The notes: generated by a model not told the origin, from the sequence alone. A stretch of DNA of 64,000 nucleotides from Streptococcus sp. DD12 (GCF_001578885.1 NZ_KQ969495.1:1161123-1225122), one strand, 5' to 3'; positions 53,323-64,000 are shown, numbered from the stretch's first letter. Numbers and translations: made by a program.

Positions 53323-55716
53323 TTACTTTTGTAAAACTTTCCGCGGTTTGGTTCCCTCGGCTGGACCGATAACGCCAGCGGCTTCGAGTTCTTCCATAAG
53401 GCGTGTGGCACGGTTGAATCCAACAGAAAGACGCCGTTGTATCATTGAGGCACTCGCTTTTTGCGACTCAATCACCAAGGCCTTAGCCTCCTCAAAAAGA
53501 GGGTCGCCCTCAGGTTCACTTGAATCACCAAACCCACTAGATGAGTCATTTTCAGAAACTTCACCTGGATCAAAAGTCTCGTCGTAGTCGGCTTCAGCTT
53601 GCGATTTAATGAAATCTACAATATGTTCGACATCATCATCAGAAATAAAGGAGCCTTGCAGACGGATGGGGTGGTTTTCATCAATTGGTTTAAAGAGCAT
53701 GTCCCCACGACCCAAGAGTTTTTCAGCACCATTTTCATCTAGAATGGTGCGTGAGTCCGTTCCGCTAGATACTGCAAAGGCTATGCGTGAGGGGACGTTT
53801 GCCTTGATGAGACCAGAGATGACATCCACTGATGGCCTTTGCGTCGCTAAAATCATATGAATCCCAGCCGCTCGAGCTTTTTGCCCCAAGCGAATAATAG
53901 CATCTTCGACTTCTTTACTAGCAACCATCATGAGGTCAGCCAACTCATCGACAATGACAACGATAAAGGGCAGAGGCGCCATCTTATCGTCTGCTGTGTC
54001 GTTATAGGCAGCAATCTTGGCATTGTAACCAGCCATGTTGCGCACCCCATACTTGCTAAAGAGTTCGTAACGATTTTCCATCTCGTCAACCACCTTTTGC
54101 AAGGCGCGGGCCGCCTTACGTGGGTTGGTCACAACGGGGATGAGGAGGTGGGGAATATCATTATAGACCGAAAGTTCGACCATCTTAGGGTCAACCATGA
54201 GAAACTTCACCTGGTCAGGACGTGCTTTCATCAGAATGCTGGCAATAATGCCATTAACCGCCACCGATTTCCCTGAACCTGTGGACCCTGCCACGAGAAG
54301 GTGGGGCATCCGCCCCAAATCAAAGGAACGAACCGAACCGTCAACGGCCTTACCCAGAGGAATTTCCAAGAGGTTATCTGGTGAGGTTTTGGACTGCTCC
54401 CAAAGCTCCCGATAACTCACCGTGGCCACTTCAGCATTTGGCACCTCAATCCCGACCAGAGACTTCCCTGGAATGGGCGCTTCAATCCGGACATCCTTGG
54501 CAGCTAGAGCCAGCGCCAAGTCATCCGCAAGATTTGAAATGCGGTTAACCCGCACGCCGACAGCTGGTTTGATTTCGTATTTGGTAACCGACGGGCCGAT
54601 TTCGGCTCGCTCAACCGTCGCTTGGATATTAAAGCTCTTAAAGGTATCTTCTAGGGTTCTAATATTTTGGCGAACCAGCGATTTTTCCCGTGACTGGTTC
54701 TTTGGCTTATCTGGAGCAAAAAGACCGATGCCCGGCAGACGGTAATGACTCTGACGCACTGGCCTTTTGCTGGCTGGCTTATCACCGAGCAAGCCGTCCA
54801 TGTCGATTACCTCGTCCTCATCAGCCAGCGCCTCCTGCTCAGAGGAAGCCCGAGGGGCCATTCCGTCTTCATCATGACTAACAATTGCTGGTTCTGCCAA
54901 ACGCTCTGGCAGGGACACCTCATCCAAGCTAGCTGGAGTTTCTAGGATTTCACCCGTTTCAAGGTCAACTGGCAGTTGGGCTAAGCGACTAGCTTCTTCG
55001 GCTTGAGCTTGGGCTTGGGCCTCAGCTTCCGCCTCAGCCTGGGCCTGGCGTTCGGCTTCTAGTGCCGCGCGTTCCCGCGCTTTTTCCTCTCGGCGAATGG
55101 CCCGCTCTTCTGAAGCTTGGCGCCATTTTTCCTGATAAAAACGGATAAAATCACCGATATCCTCTACGGTCCAAGGACTGGCCAGAAAGGCGCCCAAAAG
55201 GATGAGCAGGCCTGCAATGATATAGGTGCCGACATTCGCAAATAAAAAGGCCACTGGATAATAAAGACTGGCGCCTAAGAGACCCCCACCTGCAAAGTGA
55301 ACGACCTTAATCGCCGTCACATCTGGCAAAACTTGTGACAAGACCACCCCAAAAGGAGATTGGCCACCAAAAGCGGGTTTGCCCATAAGGTTGGCTTGCC
55401 AAATCAACAAGAGGCCGATGAAAATGGTCAGTAAACCAGAAGTCAAACCTTCTCTATCTTTAATCCAGCGATGTCCCAGCAAATACCCAATCAAAAGGAC
55501 AATGGCTAGCGGTGCCAAAGACCCGACTAGCAGACGGGTGATATTATAGAGGCTCAGCCCCAAAACACCCAGGCGAAAAAGGGCAAATAAGAGTAACATC
55601 ACGGTCAAAACCGTCACAATCATCCTTTTAACTGCCTGACGTTTTTCTAGCTCTGCCTTCGTTGGGCGCTGGCTCCGGCTTTGTGTTTTCTTTTTCGTGT
55701 TTTTCGTTTTTCCCAT
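53323..55716 (-). CDS. ftsK: DNA translocase FtsK/SpoIIIE
   Basis: A 797-aa septal DNA pump that clears and aligns chromosomes at division. Four to five membrane helices (about residues 25-180), a linker rich in Ala, Glu and Gln, then the motor: Walker [15 protein letters not shown] (about residue 465), Walker [15 protein letters not shown] and the FtsK-characteristic [23 protein letters not shown]. The C-terminal winged-helix gamma domain ([29 protein letters not shown]) reads chromosome polarity. ATG 55716 is supported by similarity; no ribosome-binding site precedes it, and a -10-like TAAAAT lies 7 nt before it. Confidence 0.95.
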   Translation of the reverse strand: MGKTKNTKKKTQSRSQRPTKAELEKRQAVKRMIVTVLTVMLLLFALFRLGVLGLSLYNITRLLVGSLAPLAIVLLIGYLLGHRWIKDREGLTSGLLTIFIGLLLIWQANLMGKPAFGGQSPFGVVLSQVLPDVTAIKVVHFAGGGLLGASLYYPVAFLFANVGTYIIAGLLILLGAFLASPWTVEDIGDFIRFYQEKWRQASEERAIRREEKARERAALEAERQAQAEAEAEAQAQAQAEEASRLAQLPVDLETGEILETPASLDEVSLPERLAEPAIVSHDEDGMAPRASSEQEALADEDEVIDMDGLLGDKPASKRPVRQSHYRLPGIGLFAPDKPKNQSREKSLVRQNIRTLEDTFKSFNIQATVERAEIGPSVTKYEIKPAVGVRVNRISNLADDLALALAAKDVRIEAPIPGKSLVGIEVPNAEVATVSYRELWEQSKTSPDNLLEIPLGKAVDGSVRSFDLGRMPHLLVAGSTGSGKSVAVNGIIASILMKARPDQVKFLMVDPKMVELSVYNDIPHLLIPVVTNPRKAARALQKVVDEMENRYELFSKYGVRNMAGYNAKIAAYNDTADDKMAPLPFIVVIVDELADLMMVASKEVEDAIIRLGQKARAAGIHMILATQRPSVDVISGLIKANVPSRIAFAVSSGTDSRTILDENGAEKLLGRGDMLFKPIDENHPIRLQGSFISDDDVEHIVDFIKSQAEADYDETFDPGEVSENDSSSGFGDSSEPEGDPLFEEAKALVIESQKASASMIQRRLSVGFNRATRLMEELEAAGVIGPAEGTKPRKVLQK

Positions 55717-55799
55717 AAGAGTCATTTTATCACAAATCAGCTCTAAAAGGGAGAGGACTATCAGATAAGCTAGCGAAGGAGTCCCTAGAATTTCGCCAT

Positions 55800-56094
55800 T
55801 CGAAGAAGCTGGACCCCCGCCTTGTGCCATCAATAGCCCCTTCCTCTAGGAAACCTCAAATATGTCACTTCAAACTTGCAAGCTTGCTTGACTCCCTCTC
55901 CTCCTTTGACGGCCTGACAAGCTTTCAGCCCAGGAAATCTCAAAAGGCAATTGTCAAAAAAGCCCTAGTTTTGGTATAATTTAAGGGAGTATACTTGTAC
56001 TCGTTATCGCTTATGACTCGTCATTTTGCAGCCTTTGCAGAATGCCCCTGATAGATGGATGTGTCCTCTTGGGACGCACTGAAAGGATATTTTC
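55800..56094 (+). promoter_or_regulatory. Intergenic region and leader of the efe operon
   Basis: Promoter TTGTCA-18-TATAAT near 55949-55980 with an extended TGG before the -10. Just downstream is an inverted repeat GAGTATACTTGTACTC (55987-56002) that could bind a metal regulator, and a hairpin GTGTCC/GGACGCAC before AAAGGA. No gene is seen between 55717 and 56094. Confidence 0.55.
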
Positions 56095-56961
56095 ATGAAA
56101 AAATTAGGATTTCTCCTAATCGCTACAGCCCTTGTCGTTGTAGGTTGTAGCAAGCAACCGTCGTCGTCTGCTAGCTCGAGCTCGTCGTCAGTGACCTTGT
56201 CTTCATCAGACCAAAAACAGTTGGATAAGGCAACCGCTCAGTACAAGACCTATGTTGAAGAGCAGATTGCGCAACTCTTAACCGACACCGAAACCTTCCG
56301 CGATACCCTCAAGGCAGGAAATATTGATGAGGCCAAAAAACAATACCCCCTCATCCGGATGTCTTATGAGCGTTCAGAGCCTTTGGCTGAAAGTTTCTCC
56401 GAGCTAGACGAGCGTATCGACAGTCGCTTGGTTGACTACAAAAAGGACAACCAAACTGAGGATGGCTGGCGTGGTTTCCACAAGATTGAGCAAATCCTGT
56501 GGGAACAAAACACCACAAACGGAACGGCTGATTATGCTGATCAACTCGTCAACGATGTTAAAGAGCTTAAAGCCAAGGTCGCTACCCTAGACGTGACCCC
56601 ACAAGCCATGTTGACAGGGGCTGTTGACTTGCTCAACGAAGTCGCTGATAGCAAAATTACTGGTGAAGAAGAAATCTATTCTCACACGGACCTCTACGAT
56701 TTCCGCGCCAACATCGAGGGTGCTCAAAAAATCTACGAACTCCTCCGTCCCCTCATTCAAAACAAGGACAAGAGTTTGGTGAAAACCCTTGATAGTGAAT
56801 TCAAAACGGTTAACAGTCTCTTAGACAAACACATGACCGATGACAAACACTACAAATCTTTCACTGAGTTGACCCAAAAAGATACCAAGGAACTCTCCGA
56901 AGCGGTAGCAAAACTCGGTGAACCCCTGTCCCAAATGGGCATTATCTTAAACGGGAACTAA
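56095..56961 (+). CDS. efeO: Iron-uptake lipoprotein EfeO/EfeM (imelysin-type)
   Basis: A 288-aa lipoprotein: signal and lipobox VVVGC (Cys at residue 18), then a Ser-rich linker and an imelysin-like domain with the metal-binding GFHKIEQILWE (about residues 125-135). It binds iron or heme outside the membrane for the EfeU permease. First gene of efeO-efeB-efeU-tatC-tatA; 4 nt before efeB. Confidence 0.93.
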   Translation: MKKLGFLLIATALVVVGCSKQPSSSASSSSSSVTLSSSDQKQLDKATAQYKTYVEEQIAQLLTDTETFRDTLKAGNIDEAKKQYPLIRMSYERSEPLAESFSELDERIDSRLVDYKKDNQTEDGWRGFHKIEQILWEQNTTNGTADYADQLVNDVKELKAKVATLDVTPQAMLTGAVDLLNEVADSKITGEEEIYSHTDLYDFRANIEGAQKIYELLRPLIQNKDKSLVKTLDSEFKTVNSLLDKHMTDDKHYKSFTELTQKDTKELSEAVAKLGEPLSQMGIILNGN

Positions 56962-56965
56962 AGCC

Positions 56966-58198
56966 ATGACAAAAGACGATTCATTCTTCCACAAAAAAAT
57001 GGACCGTCGTGAATTTCTCAAAAAAGCAGGTATCGGAGGGGCTGGCCTTGCCATTGGCCTTTCGGGTGCATCTGCTTTTTTCGGTAAACAAGCCTCCGAT
57101 GAGAAAGCAATCGCTGACGGTGATGAAGCCATTTCTTTTTATGGCAAGCATCAAGCCGGTGTCACGACAGCCATGCAAAAAAACATTTACTTTGTTGTCC
57201 TTGATTTGATTGACACAGACAAGGATACCGTCATCCAAATGTTCAAAGATTGGACAGCTTACAGCCAAAAACTAGTGGATGGCGAGTTGGTCAAAAAAGA
57301 CAATAGCAACGCCTACCTTCCACCAAGTGACACAGGCGAAACAGTCGGACTCAACCCTTATCGCCTTACCCTGACCTTTGGGGTTTCAGCCGACTTCCTA
57401 AAAAAGATGGGCCTCGAAAAAAAACGCCCCAAACTCTTTCGTGACATGCCTCCTTTTCCTCGTGAACAATTACAGGAAAAATACACGGGCGGAGATCTCA
57501 TCATCCAAGCTTGTGCCGACGATGAACAAGTTGCTTTCCACGCCGTGCGAAATCTCGTTCGTAAGGCTAAATACGCTGTTACCATGCGCTGGAGCCAATC
57601 AGGCTTTGCGGCCATTGGCGACCGTTTAGAAACACCGCGGAACCTGTTTGGTTTTAAAGACGGCACGGCCAATGTCAAAACAGAAAAAGACTATGACGAT
57701 GTCATTTGGGTGAAAAGCTCTGACTGGCTCAATGGCGGGACCTATATGGCCGTCCGCCGCGTTCAGATGCTCCTAGACACTTGGGATCGGACAAACCTAA
57801 AAGAACAAGAAAACACTTTTGGGCGCTATAAAGACAGTGGCGCACCATTTGGCAAGACCAATGAATTCGACGAGGTCGACCTCAGTCTCAAAGATGACAA
57901 TGGCGACCCCCTCATTCCAGTAGATGCCCACGTGCGCCTAGCCAAGGAAGCTGGAGTTCCCATCTATCGCCGGTCCTACTCCTATTCAGACGGGATTATC
58001 GAGAGCACAGGGCAGTTTGATACGGGCTTGTTGTTCATTTCCTTTCAAAAGGACCCCGAAAACTTCATCAAAATCCAGACCAACCTGGGTAACTTGGACA
58101 AGATGAATGAATACACCAAACATGTCGGCAGCGGTCTTTTCGCCTGCTTTGGAGGTATTAAGAAAGGAGAATACATTGGACAAGCACTCTTTGACTAA
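56966..58198 (+). CDS. efeB: Dyp-type peroxidase EfeB (Tat-exported)
   Basis: A 410-aa heme peroxidase of the deferrochelatase type, thought to take iron from heme or oxidise ferrous iron. The N terminus has a twin-arginine signal (DRREFLKKAG, then a hydrophobic stretch), matching the tatC and tatA genes in the same operon. The Dyp signature GFKDGTANV (GxxDG) is present at about residue 230, and the heme-binding part near the C terminus includes RRSYSYSDG. Full length. Confidence 0.95.
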   Translation: MTKDDSFFHKKMDRREFLKKAGIGGAGLAIGLSGASAFFGKQASDEKAIADGDEAISFYGKHQAGVTTAMQKNIYFVVLDLIDTDKDTVIQMFKDWTAYSQKLVDGELVKKDNSNAYLPPSDTGETVGLNPYRLTLTFGVSADFLKKMGLEKKRPKLFRDMPPFPREQLQEKYTGGDLIIQACADDEQVAFHAVRNLVRKAKYAVTMRWSQSGFAAIGDRLETPRNLFGFKDGTANVKTEKDYDDVIWVKSSDWLNGGTYMAVRRVQMLLDTWDRTNLKEQENTFGRYKDSGAPFGKTNEFDEVDLSLKDDNGDPLIPVDAHVRLAKEAGVPIYRRSYSYSDGIIESTGQFDTGLLFISFQKDPENFIKIQTNLGNLDKMNEYTKHVGSGLFACFGGIKKGEYIGQALFD

Positions 58199-59884
58199 CC
58201 GCTGGCTCAAGATTTGGCTCCTTTTGTCACTAAGCCTCCTGTGTTTTCTGACCAGACCTGTTTTTGCCAACGTGGATAGTAGCCTTTATATCAAGATTAC
58301 TGATGCAACGACTGCCGTTGAAAATGGTGACCAAACCAAGGCCAAAGACCTCGTAGCAGACATTAAGGATAGCTTTGAAGCCATGGCCAACCATGACTCT
58401 AAGGCTGGGAAAAAAGTTTCTCAAGCATTGACGATTAAAGGCAAGGTCACCAAAAACAACTGACTGCCATCAGCGCAGCTCTTCTGGCCTTCGACAAGGA
58501 GCAAAACCCTGTCGACGCCTCCGCTGAAAAACAACGCCTGGTGAAAAATCTCTCTAGTGATTTTGACCACTTGCAGGCGGCCATCAGTGCCAAGGATTTA
58601 AGCGCCACACGCACCGCATTTAAATCCCTCAACAGCACCTGGACAGCCAATGAAAGCATCGTCCGGGACCAAAGCACTGCTTATTACGGCTCCATCGAAA
58701 CAGCGATTTCTTTCTTGCGTAGCGCTATTGAAACAGAACCAACGGATTTCGCAGACATTCAAACTGCCTTTGATGACCTGCAAACAGAAATTGACAACTT
58801 TGTTCAAGGCAAGGCAGCCAGCACCGTTAGCAGTAACCTGACCCTCAAGGACGGTATCAAGCTTTTGCAAAAGGCCCTCAACCAATTTAAGGCTGGTGAG
58901 ACGGCTAAAGCCAAGGCCAATATGAAGCAATTCATCACGATTTGGCCAACGATTGAAGGAGAAGTCAGCACGCGCGATTCAGCACTTTACACGCGTGTCG
59001 AGAGTCAGACGCCTGTTATCATGGTCAAGGGCGGTCAAAAGGCCTATCAAAAACAATTGGAAACCCTCATCAGCGAACTTTCTGCCATCGACACAAGTGC
59101 AAACTATGGCGCTTTTGATGTCATGCTCATTCTCTTGCGCGAAGGTATCGAAGCCCTCTTAATTATTATGGCTCTCGTGACTACCCTCAAGGCCTCACGA
59201 ATGCAAAAGGGCTTGCGCTGGGTCTATGCTGGTGCTCTCCTCGGGATTTTGGCCAGCCTTGCGATTGCTGTCGTTCTCCAATCCTCTGTCTCTAGCGCCG
59301 TGTCTTCTGGTACCAGTCGTGAAATTATCGAAGGCTTTGTTGGCTTATTCGCCGTCGTCATGATGATTTTCATTGGGATTTGGCTGCACGGCAAGTCAAA
59401 CACCAAAAAGTGGCAAGCATTCATGGATAAGCAAATCAAAGCCGTGGCTGCTACAGGTAGTTTCGTTTCCATGTTTGGGCTGAGTTTCCTAGCTGTCTTC
59501 CGCGAGGGCGCTGAAACCATTCTCTTTTATGCTGGGATATACCCACGGACGGACAGCTTACAATTTTATGGCGGTATCGCTTTAGCTGTGGCGGTGTTGA
59601 TTATCCTTGCTCTTGTGCTATCGCGCGCCTCCAACCATATCCAGCCACAAAAAATCTTCTTCTGGCTGACTTGGTTGATTTACGCTTTGGCCTTCAAGAT
59701 GTTAGGCGTCAGCATCCACGCCTTGCAGTTGACCAATATCGCTCCCAACCATCTGGTTAATGGTTTTCCGACCATCGACTGGGCAGGGATTTACCCCAAC
59801 CTTGAAGGGCTTAGCGCACAACTGGTCTTTGTCGTGATTATCGCTCTTATCACCTTCAAGAATTGGCGAGATAACCATGACTAG
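58176..59884 (+). pseudogene. efeU: Iron permease EfeU (FTR1 family), frameshifted
   Basis: Starts at TTG 58176 (AAGGAG 7 nt upstream), with a signal segment and an extracellular helical domain. At 58452-58457 (AAAAAC) the frame breaks: the first frame ends at TGA 58461-58463 after about 95 codons, while the -1 frame continues with QLTAISAALLAFDKEQNPVD and the rest of the protein to 59884. The membrane part has both REGxE iron motifs (LREGIEALLI and FREGAETILFY). A single missing A in a run of A would explain it. If real, the N-terminal domain and the permease are separated; the permease itself could still be made from an internal start, such as ATG 58541. Confidence 0.85.
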
Positions 59885-60614
59885 AAACCACAAACAACAG
59901 ACTCTAGTTGAGCATTTAAGCGAATTTCGTAAACGTTTTATAGCGGTGGTCATCTGCTTCTTTCTTGCCTTTGGCCTTAGCTTTATCTTTTGTGCCGACA
60001 TTTACCATTTTTTAACACGAGGTTTCCAACAAAAGCTCATCGTTCTCGGACCAAATGATATTCTAGGGATTTATATTTCTCTGGCTAGCCTGATGGCCTT
60101 TGTCGTCACTCTCCCTTTTACCGTTTACCAAATTTGGGCTTTTGTGAGACCTGCACTGGAGAAAAGCGAAGCCCGCGCGATTATTCTCTACGTCCCAGCA
60201 ACCTTTGCCTGTTTTGTCAGTGGCCTCCTCTTTGGTTATTTTCTCATTACCCCTGCAATTCTCAGGGTGCTCCTATCACTGGGACAAGGGCTATTTGAGT
60301 TACAATTGACCGCAGAAAATTACCTGGCCTTTGTCCTCCACACGACTGTCCCTGTGGCTTGTCTATTTGAGTTACCAGTGCTTATCAGCTTTTTAACCAG
60401 CATCGGACTTGTCACTCCGAGATGGCTCAACCATTACCGGCGTTACGCCTATTTTATCTTACTGGTACTAGCAGTCGTCCTCACACCTGCAGATTTTATT
60501 AGTGACATTGCCATGACCGTGCCCCTCATCCTTCTCTATGAACTAAGCGTTCTTTTGAGTTACACCATCACCAAACGCAAAGAAAGGAAGTCTTCCCATG
60601 GGAATCTTACGTGA
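59877..60614 (+). CDS. tatC: Sec-independent translocase TatC
   Basis: A 245-aa membrane protein with six predicted helices that recognises twin-arginine signals. The N-terminal EHLSEFRKRF (near the conserved HL-x-E-L-R-x-R) and the periplasmic/helix 2 segment TLPFTVYQIWAFVRPALEKSEAR are typical. It overlaps efeU by 8 nt, and EfeB is the likely main cargo. Confidence 0.95.
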   Translation: MTRNHKQQTLVEHLSEFRKRFIAVVICFFLAFGLSFIFCADIYHFLTRGFQQKLIVLGPNDILGIYISLASLMAFVVTLPFTVYQIWAFVRPALEKSEARAIILYVPATFACFVSGLLFGYFLITPAILRVLLSLGQGLFELQLTAENYLAFVLHTTVPVACLFELPVLISFLTSIGLVTPRWLNHYRRYAYFILLVLAVVLTPADFISDIAMTVPLILLYELSVLLSYTITKRKERKSSHGNLT

Positions 60615-60792
60615 TATTGGATTACCTGGCATTATTATTATCGTGCTTGGGGCCCTACTCATCTTTGGCCCTAAACGCTTACCTGAGCTAGGCCAATCTA
60701 TTGGAAAAATGTTTTCAGAATTCAAAAAAGCGGTCAATGATACCGACAAAGACAGCGACGAAAAAACTGAAAACCGTGATGATAAAGCCTAA
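60598..60792 (+). CDS. tatA: Twin-arginine translocase subunit TatA
   Basis: A 64-aa protein: one N-terminal helix, the hinge and motif FGPKRLPELGQSIGK, and a charged tail. TatA oligomers form the passage used by folded EfeB. ATG 60598 overlaps tatC by 17 nt and has AAAGGAAG upstream. Confidence 0.95.
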   Translation: MGILRDIGLPGIIIIVLGALLIFGPKRLPELGQSIGKMFSEFKKAVNDTDKDSDEKTENRDDKA

Positions 60793-60828
60793 GAAAAACA
60801 GCTAGGATCAAGTCCTAGCTGTTTTTCT
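60792..60828 (+). terminator. Terminator of the efe-tat operon (and opp)
   Basis: Stem AAAAACAGCTAGGA / TCCTAGCTGTTTTT, T-rich on both sides, between convergent tatA and oppF. Confidence 0.85.
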
Positions 60829-60847
60829 TATACTTGCTTTTTGTCAC

Positions 60848-61771
60848 TTATAATTTTTGACGATAGGCCGCCGCTTCAGCCTCATTCGCCCAAACATAAT
60901 GGCCTGGCCGAATTTCTACCATAGACGGCTTGTCTTGACTGTAGTCATGCTCATCTGGGTTGTAGACGACCAACTGCTTTTGACGTTCCAATATCGGATC
61001 TGGAATAGGCACTGCCGAAAGCAAGGATTTGGTATACGGATGAATCGGATGCAAGAACAATTCTTCTGTTTCAGCTACCTCAACAATATTCCCTCGGTAG
61101 ATGACCGCAATTCGATCTGAAATAAAGCGCACCACCGATAAATCATGGGCAATAAAGAGGTAAGAAACGCCCCTTTCGCGCTGGAATTTTTTCAACAAGT
61201 TGAGCACTTGCGCACGAACGGAAACATCTAAGGCCGAAATCGGCTCATCAGCGATAACCAGGTCAGGATTCATTATCAGAGCCCTGGCAATCCCAATCCG
61301 TTGGCGCTGTCCTCCTGAAAACTCATGCGGATAGCGGGTCAAATGTTCTGGCAAAAGTCCGACAGCATTCAACATTTCACGAACCTTGGCTTTACGATCG
61401 TCTTCATCGGTAAAGAGGTTAAAGTTGTATAGCCCCTCAGAAATGATGTAATCAATAGTGGCACGGTCGTTGAGACTAGCAGCAGGGTCTTGAAAAATCA
61501 TCTGAACCCGACGAACCAAGTCCCGACGCTTTTCCTTAGACATATGACCATTGATATCCTCACCCTCAAAGTGAATTTCACCTTTTGAGATTTCGTTTAG
61601 ACCAATCAAGGCGCGTCCAATTGTCGTTTTCCCTGAGCCAGACTCCCCAACAAGAGAGAGGGTTTCGCCACGATTGATAAAGAAATTCGCATTTTCAACC
61701 GCAACAAAGCGTTTTTTCCCTTCTCCGAATGCAATCTCGAGGTCCTTGACCTCAACAATTTTCTCAGCCAT
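60848..61771 (-). CDS. oppF: Oligopeptide ABC transporter ATPase OppF
   Basis: A 307-aa ATPase of the oligopeptide importer. Walker [17 protein letters not shown] (about residue 39), signature [15 protein letters not shown], Walker [15 protein letters not shown], and the C-terminal oligopeptide domain. ATG 61771 has GGAGG upstream and overlaps oppD by 8 nt. Last gene of the oppBCDF series. Confidence 0.95.
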   Translation of the reverse strand: MAEKIVEVKDLEIAFGEGKKRFVAVENANFFINRGETLSLVGESGSGKTTIGRALIGLNEISKGEIHFEGEDINGHMSKEKRRDLVRRVQMIFQDPAASLNDRATIDYIISEGLYNFNLFTDEDDRKAKVREMLNAVGLLPEHLTRYPHEFSGGQRQRIGIARALIMNPDLVIADEPISALDVSVRAQVLNLLKKFQRERGVSYLFIAHDLSVVRFISDRIAVIYRGNIVEVAETEELFLHPIHPYTKSLLSAVPIPDPILERQKQLVVYNPDEHDYSQDKPSMVEIRPGHYVWANEAEAAAYRQKL

Positions 61772-62837
61772 TAGACACCTCCTCAATCACCATTTTCTTT
61801 TTGATTTTATCATGCAAATGATCAATCACTTCAGGTTTTTCTACCTTAGGCGCTTGGGGATGTAAGAGCCAGGTCTTGGCCCAGTGGGTATCTGTCACTT
61901 GAAAAATTGGCGGTTCTTTTTCAAAATCAATGGCCAAGGCATAGTCAGAGCGTAGGGCAAAGGCGTCCCCTTCAATAGGGGTGTACAAGGATGGTGGTGT
62001 CCCAGGAATAGAGAACAACTCACCTCCAGCACTAGCCAGTTGCGGTAAACTTGACAGGAGTCCCCAAGTATAGGGATGACGAGGGTCATAAAAGATTTCC
62101 TCCACCTGACCAAACTCGACAATTTCGCCGGCATACATGACCGCCACACGATCAGCAATACTCGCAACAACCCCTAAGTCATGGGTGATGAAAATGATGG
62201 AGAAATCATACTCCGCTTGCAATTCCTTTAAAAGCGTTAGAATCTGCGCTTGAATCGTAACATCCAAGGCTGTGGTCGGTTCATCACAAATGAGGACATC
62301 TGGCCGACAAGCCAAGGCAATGGCAATAACAATCCGCTGACGCATACCACCAGAATATTGGAAAGGGTATTCGTCAAAGCGCTTTTCAGCCTCGGGAATC
62401 CCTACCCGCTCCATATAATTGATGGCCAAATCACGCGCTTCTTGTTTACTCTTTTTCTGATGTTTAACGATGACTTCTGCAATCTGGCTACCAATGGTCT
62501 TGATGGGGTTCAAGCTGGTCATGGGATCCTGAAAAATGGTTGCAATTTTGGCACCACGGATATGCTCCCAATCCTCATTGCTTTTGATTTGGGTCAATTC
62601 TTGTCCACGGTAGTCAATGGAGCCGGATTCAATCCAACCGTTATCCTCTAACATACCGGTAAAGGTCTTGGTCAGAACAGATTTCCCCGAGCCAGATTCT
62701 CCAACCAAGGCCAATACTTCATTTTCATAGAGGTCCAAAGTCACCCCACGGATAGCTCGCAAAACACGATTACGAGAGTCGAAGGCGACGACCAAATCTT
62801 TAACACTTAAAATGACTTTATCATTAACAGTTGACAT
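61764..62837 (-). CDS. oppD: Oligopeptide ABC transporter ATPase OppD
   Basis: A 357-aa ATPase partner of OppF. Walker [17 protein letters not shown], signature [15 protein letters not shown], Walker [15 protein letters not shown]; the C-terminal domain has [14 protein letters not shown], an oligopeptide/nickel family motif. Normal length. 14 nt after oppC. Confidence 0.95.
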   Translation of the reverse strand: MSTVNDKVILSVKDLVVAFDSRNRVLRAIRGVTLDLYENEVLALVGESGSGKSVLTKTFTGMLEDNGWIESGSIDYRGQELTQIKSNEDWEHIRGAKIATIFQDPMTSLNPIKTIGSQIAEVIVKHQKKSKQEARDLAINYMERVGIPEAEKRFDEYPFQYSGGMRQRIVIAIALACRPDVLICDEPTTALDVTIQAQILTLLKELQAEYDFSIIFITHDLGVVASIADRVAVMYAGEIVEFGQVEEIFYDPRHPYTWGLLSSLPQLASAGGELFSIPGTPPSLYTPIEGDAFALRSDYALAIDFEKEPPIFQVTDTHWAKTWLLHPQAPKVEKPEVIDHLHDKIKKKMVIEEVSNG

Positions 62838-62851
62838 GTGACGCCTCCTTT

Positions 62852-63778
62852 CTAACGGTGGGACCGTGGGTCACTGGCATCGGCAAGATTTTGCCCAACG
62901 ATAAAGAGCGCCAGTGAGACTAAAATTAAGACAGCTAAAGGAATCCAAAACAGGTAGGCATTCGTCGTTAAATTGGACGAATAAGTGGAAATCAAACGCC
63001 CCAAACTAGGTTCTGTCAAAGGCAGTCCTAAACCAAAATAGGACAAAAAGGCTTCATAAGAGATAAAGGCCGGCAACATTTGGCTTGCTGATGTCACAAT
63101 GACAGAAATCAACTGTGGCAAGATGTTTTTGGTCACAATCTTATGCGTTGGCGTTCCCAAAGTGCGACTAGCCAAGTTGTAGTCCAAATCACGGTAACGT
63201 AGGATTTGCACACGAATAAAGTAAGCCGTTCCCAACCAGCCAGTAATACACATGGCAAAAATCAAATTCCAGAAACCAGCCCCCATGGAGTAGGTTAAGA
63301 CAATGATAATCAGAAGGGCTGGGATATTGGTGATGACATTGTAGACTTCAAGCATAATGCGGTCAAAAGATTTGGAAACACCCCAAAGCCCCCCAATAAT
63401 AACACCTACCAGAAGGTTGATAAAGGTAGCAATTACCGAAATCAAAATAGAATTTCTCGCACCAAACCAAACCCCATCAAAGAGCGATTGGCCCGTCTTA
63501 TCCGTCCCAAACCAGTACTTGGCACTTGGCGACAAATAACGTAAGGAGAAATCGTTGATATTACTCACATCATTAAAATTATAACGGGAAAATATCGGGT
63601 AGATAAAACTCATGAGGACAATGCCCACCAAGATAAACAACCAGAAAAAGGTTGATTTCTTGCTGAAAAATTGTGTCATGACTGAGCGCCAATAAGAATA
63701 GGCCGGCGCATCAATGACTTCCGAGGCGCTTTGGTCAACTTTTACGCGTTTAAATAAGCTCGCATCATAGGTTTGCAT
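62852..63778 (-). CDS. oppC: Oligopeptide ABC transporter permease OppC
   Basis: A 308-aa permease with one N-terminal helix and five more. Typical: [24 protein letters not shown], and the EAA loop [21 protein letters not shown], which docks to the ATPases. It shares a base with the oppB stop (TAATG). Confidence 0.95.
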   Translation of the reverse strand: MQTYDASLFKRVKVDQSASEVIDAPAYSYWRSVMTQFFSKKSTFFWLFILVGIVLMSFIYPIFSRYNFNDVSNINDFSLRYLSPSAKYWFGTDKTGQSLFDGVWFGARNSILISVIATFINLLVGVIIGGLWGVSKSFDRIMLEVYNVITNIPALLIIIVLTYSMGAGFWNLIFAMCITGWLGTAYFIRVQILRYRDLDYNLASRTLGTPTHKIVTKNILPQLISVIVTSASQMLPAFISYEAFLSYFGLGLPLTEPSLGRLISTYSSNLTTNAYLFWIPLAVLILVSLALFIVGQNLADASDPRSHR

Positions 63779-64000
63779 TACTTACGCCCCTTTCCAGAAG
63801 TAAATGTAATCCGTGGGTCCATCAACATCATGCATAGGTCTCCTAATAACATGGAAATGACAGAAACCACTGTAAAGATAAAGACAATCCCGATAATCAT
63901 GGCATTGTTGGAGGCCTTAACCGAATCAATCAAAATCTTACCCATACCAGGAAAGGCAAAGATAGATTCGGTCAAAGTTGCCCCACCAATAACGCCAATG
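63778..64000 (-). CDS. oppB: Oligopeptide ABC transporter permease OppB (5' part missing)
   Basis: The last 73 codons of oppB; the start lies beyond the window. Ends with [17 protein letters not shown] and [13 protein letters not shown], the family's C terminus. Two conserved membrane helices are seen. It is upstream of oppC in the leftward opp operon. Confidence 0.92.
   Translation of the reverse strand, partial: IGVIGGATLTESIFAFPGMGKILIDSVKASNNAMIIGIVFIFTVVSVISMLLGDLCMMLMDPRITFTSGKGRK

Noticed and set aside
58541-59884. EfeU as an intact shorter gene starting at 58541
   Set aside because: ATG 58541 lies within the extracellular domain, without a ribosome-binding site or signal peptide; the frame upstream to 58457 already encodes family sequence, so a frameshift explains it better.

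Overview
The window is a stretch of Streptococcus chromosome, genus-level only. The evidence is gene content and order that recur in streptococci: rpmG between pmrA and secG followed by rnr and smpB; sufCDSUB next to mecA and an rgpG-type sugar-phosphate transferase; efeO-efeB-efeU-tatC-tatA; frr-pyrH and rplK-rplA. Codon use is moderately GC-rich for the genus, except for one clearly AT-rich island. The species cannot be named from this sequence.

Layout. 1-5.1 kb (minus): the end of a PAP2 phosphatase, ribU under an FMN riboswitch, pyrG with a CTP-type attenuation leader, rpoE and tig. 5.3-6.1 kb (plus): an MscS channel. 6.1-12 kb (minus): truA-thiD/pdxK-ECF S component-YwlG, an EEP-fold hydrolase, and ptsG (EII-Glc) with a promoter and cre site. 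12.1-13.7 kb: tRNA-Lys, probable 6S RNA, rarA. 13.8-18.4 kb: DUF3013, prmA, rsmE, a TetR regulator, a small membrane protein, and the PBP/carboxypeptidase dacA. 18.5-29.1 kb (minus): a 52-aa glycine-rich mini-protein, the suf operon, rgpG-like, mecA, uppP, DUF2207. 29.2-31.7 kb (plus): an amino-acid ABC transporter behind a structured leader. 31.8-43.8 kb (minus): smpB, rnr, secG, rpmG, pmrA, coaE, mutM, era, dgkA, ybeY, a UDG-family gene, phoH, yozE, cvfB, frr, pyrH.

43.85-51.5 kb is an accessory island inserted between pyrH and rplA, which are usually adjacent in relatives. It has three parts: (i) a leftward cassette of a CPBP-type protease, a membrane protein, an ABC ATPase, an ABC permease and a truncated ABC exporter; (ii) a compact integrative element with an XRE repressor and four operators, two large hairpin/10-bp-repeat units, a Rep_trans initiator, DUF3173 and a tyrosine integrase; (iii) two very short peptide genes next to rplA, the first with a consensus promoter carrying a near-perfect cre site, a strong ribosome-binding site and its own terminator. 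My main hypothesis is that the integrative element split a peptide/transporter locus, separating (iii) from (i).

51.6-64 kb: rplA and rplK, each preceded by an L1-leader-like motif, DUF3397, ftsK/spoIIIE, the iron-uptake/Tat operon efeO-efeB-efeU-tatC-tatA with a -1 frameshift in efeU, and a leftward opp operon (oppB partial, C, D, F). Several genes (DUF3013, dacA, DUF3397, perhaps ftsK) have a -10 box 6-7 nt before the start codon, which suggests leaderless mRNAs.
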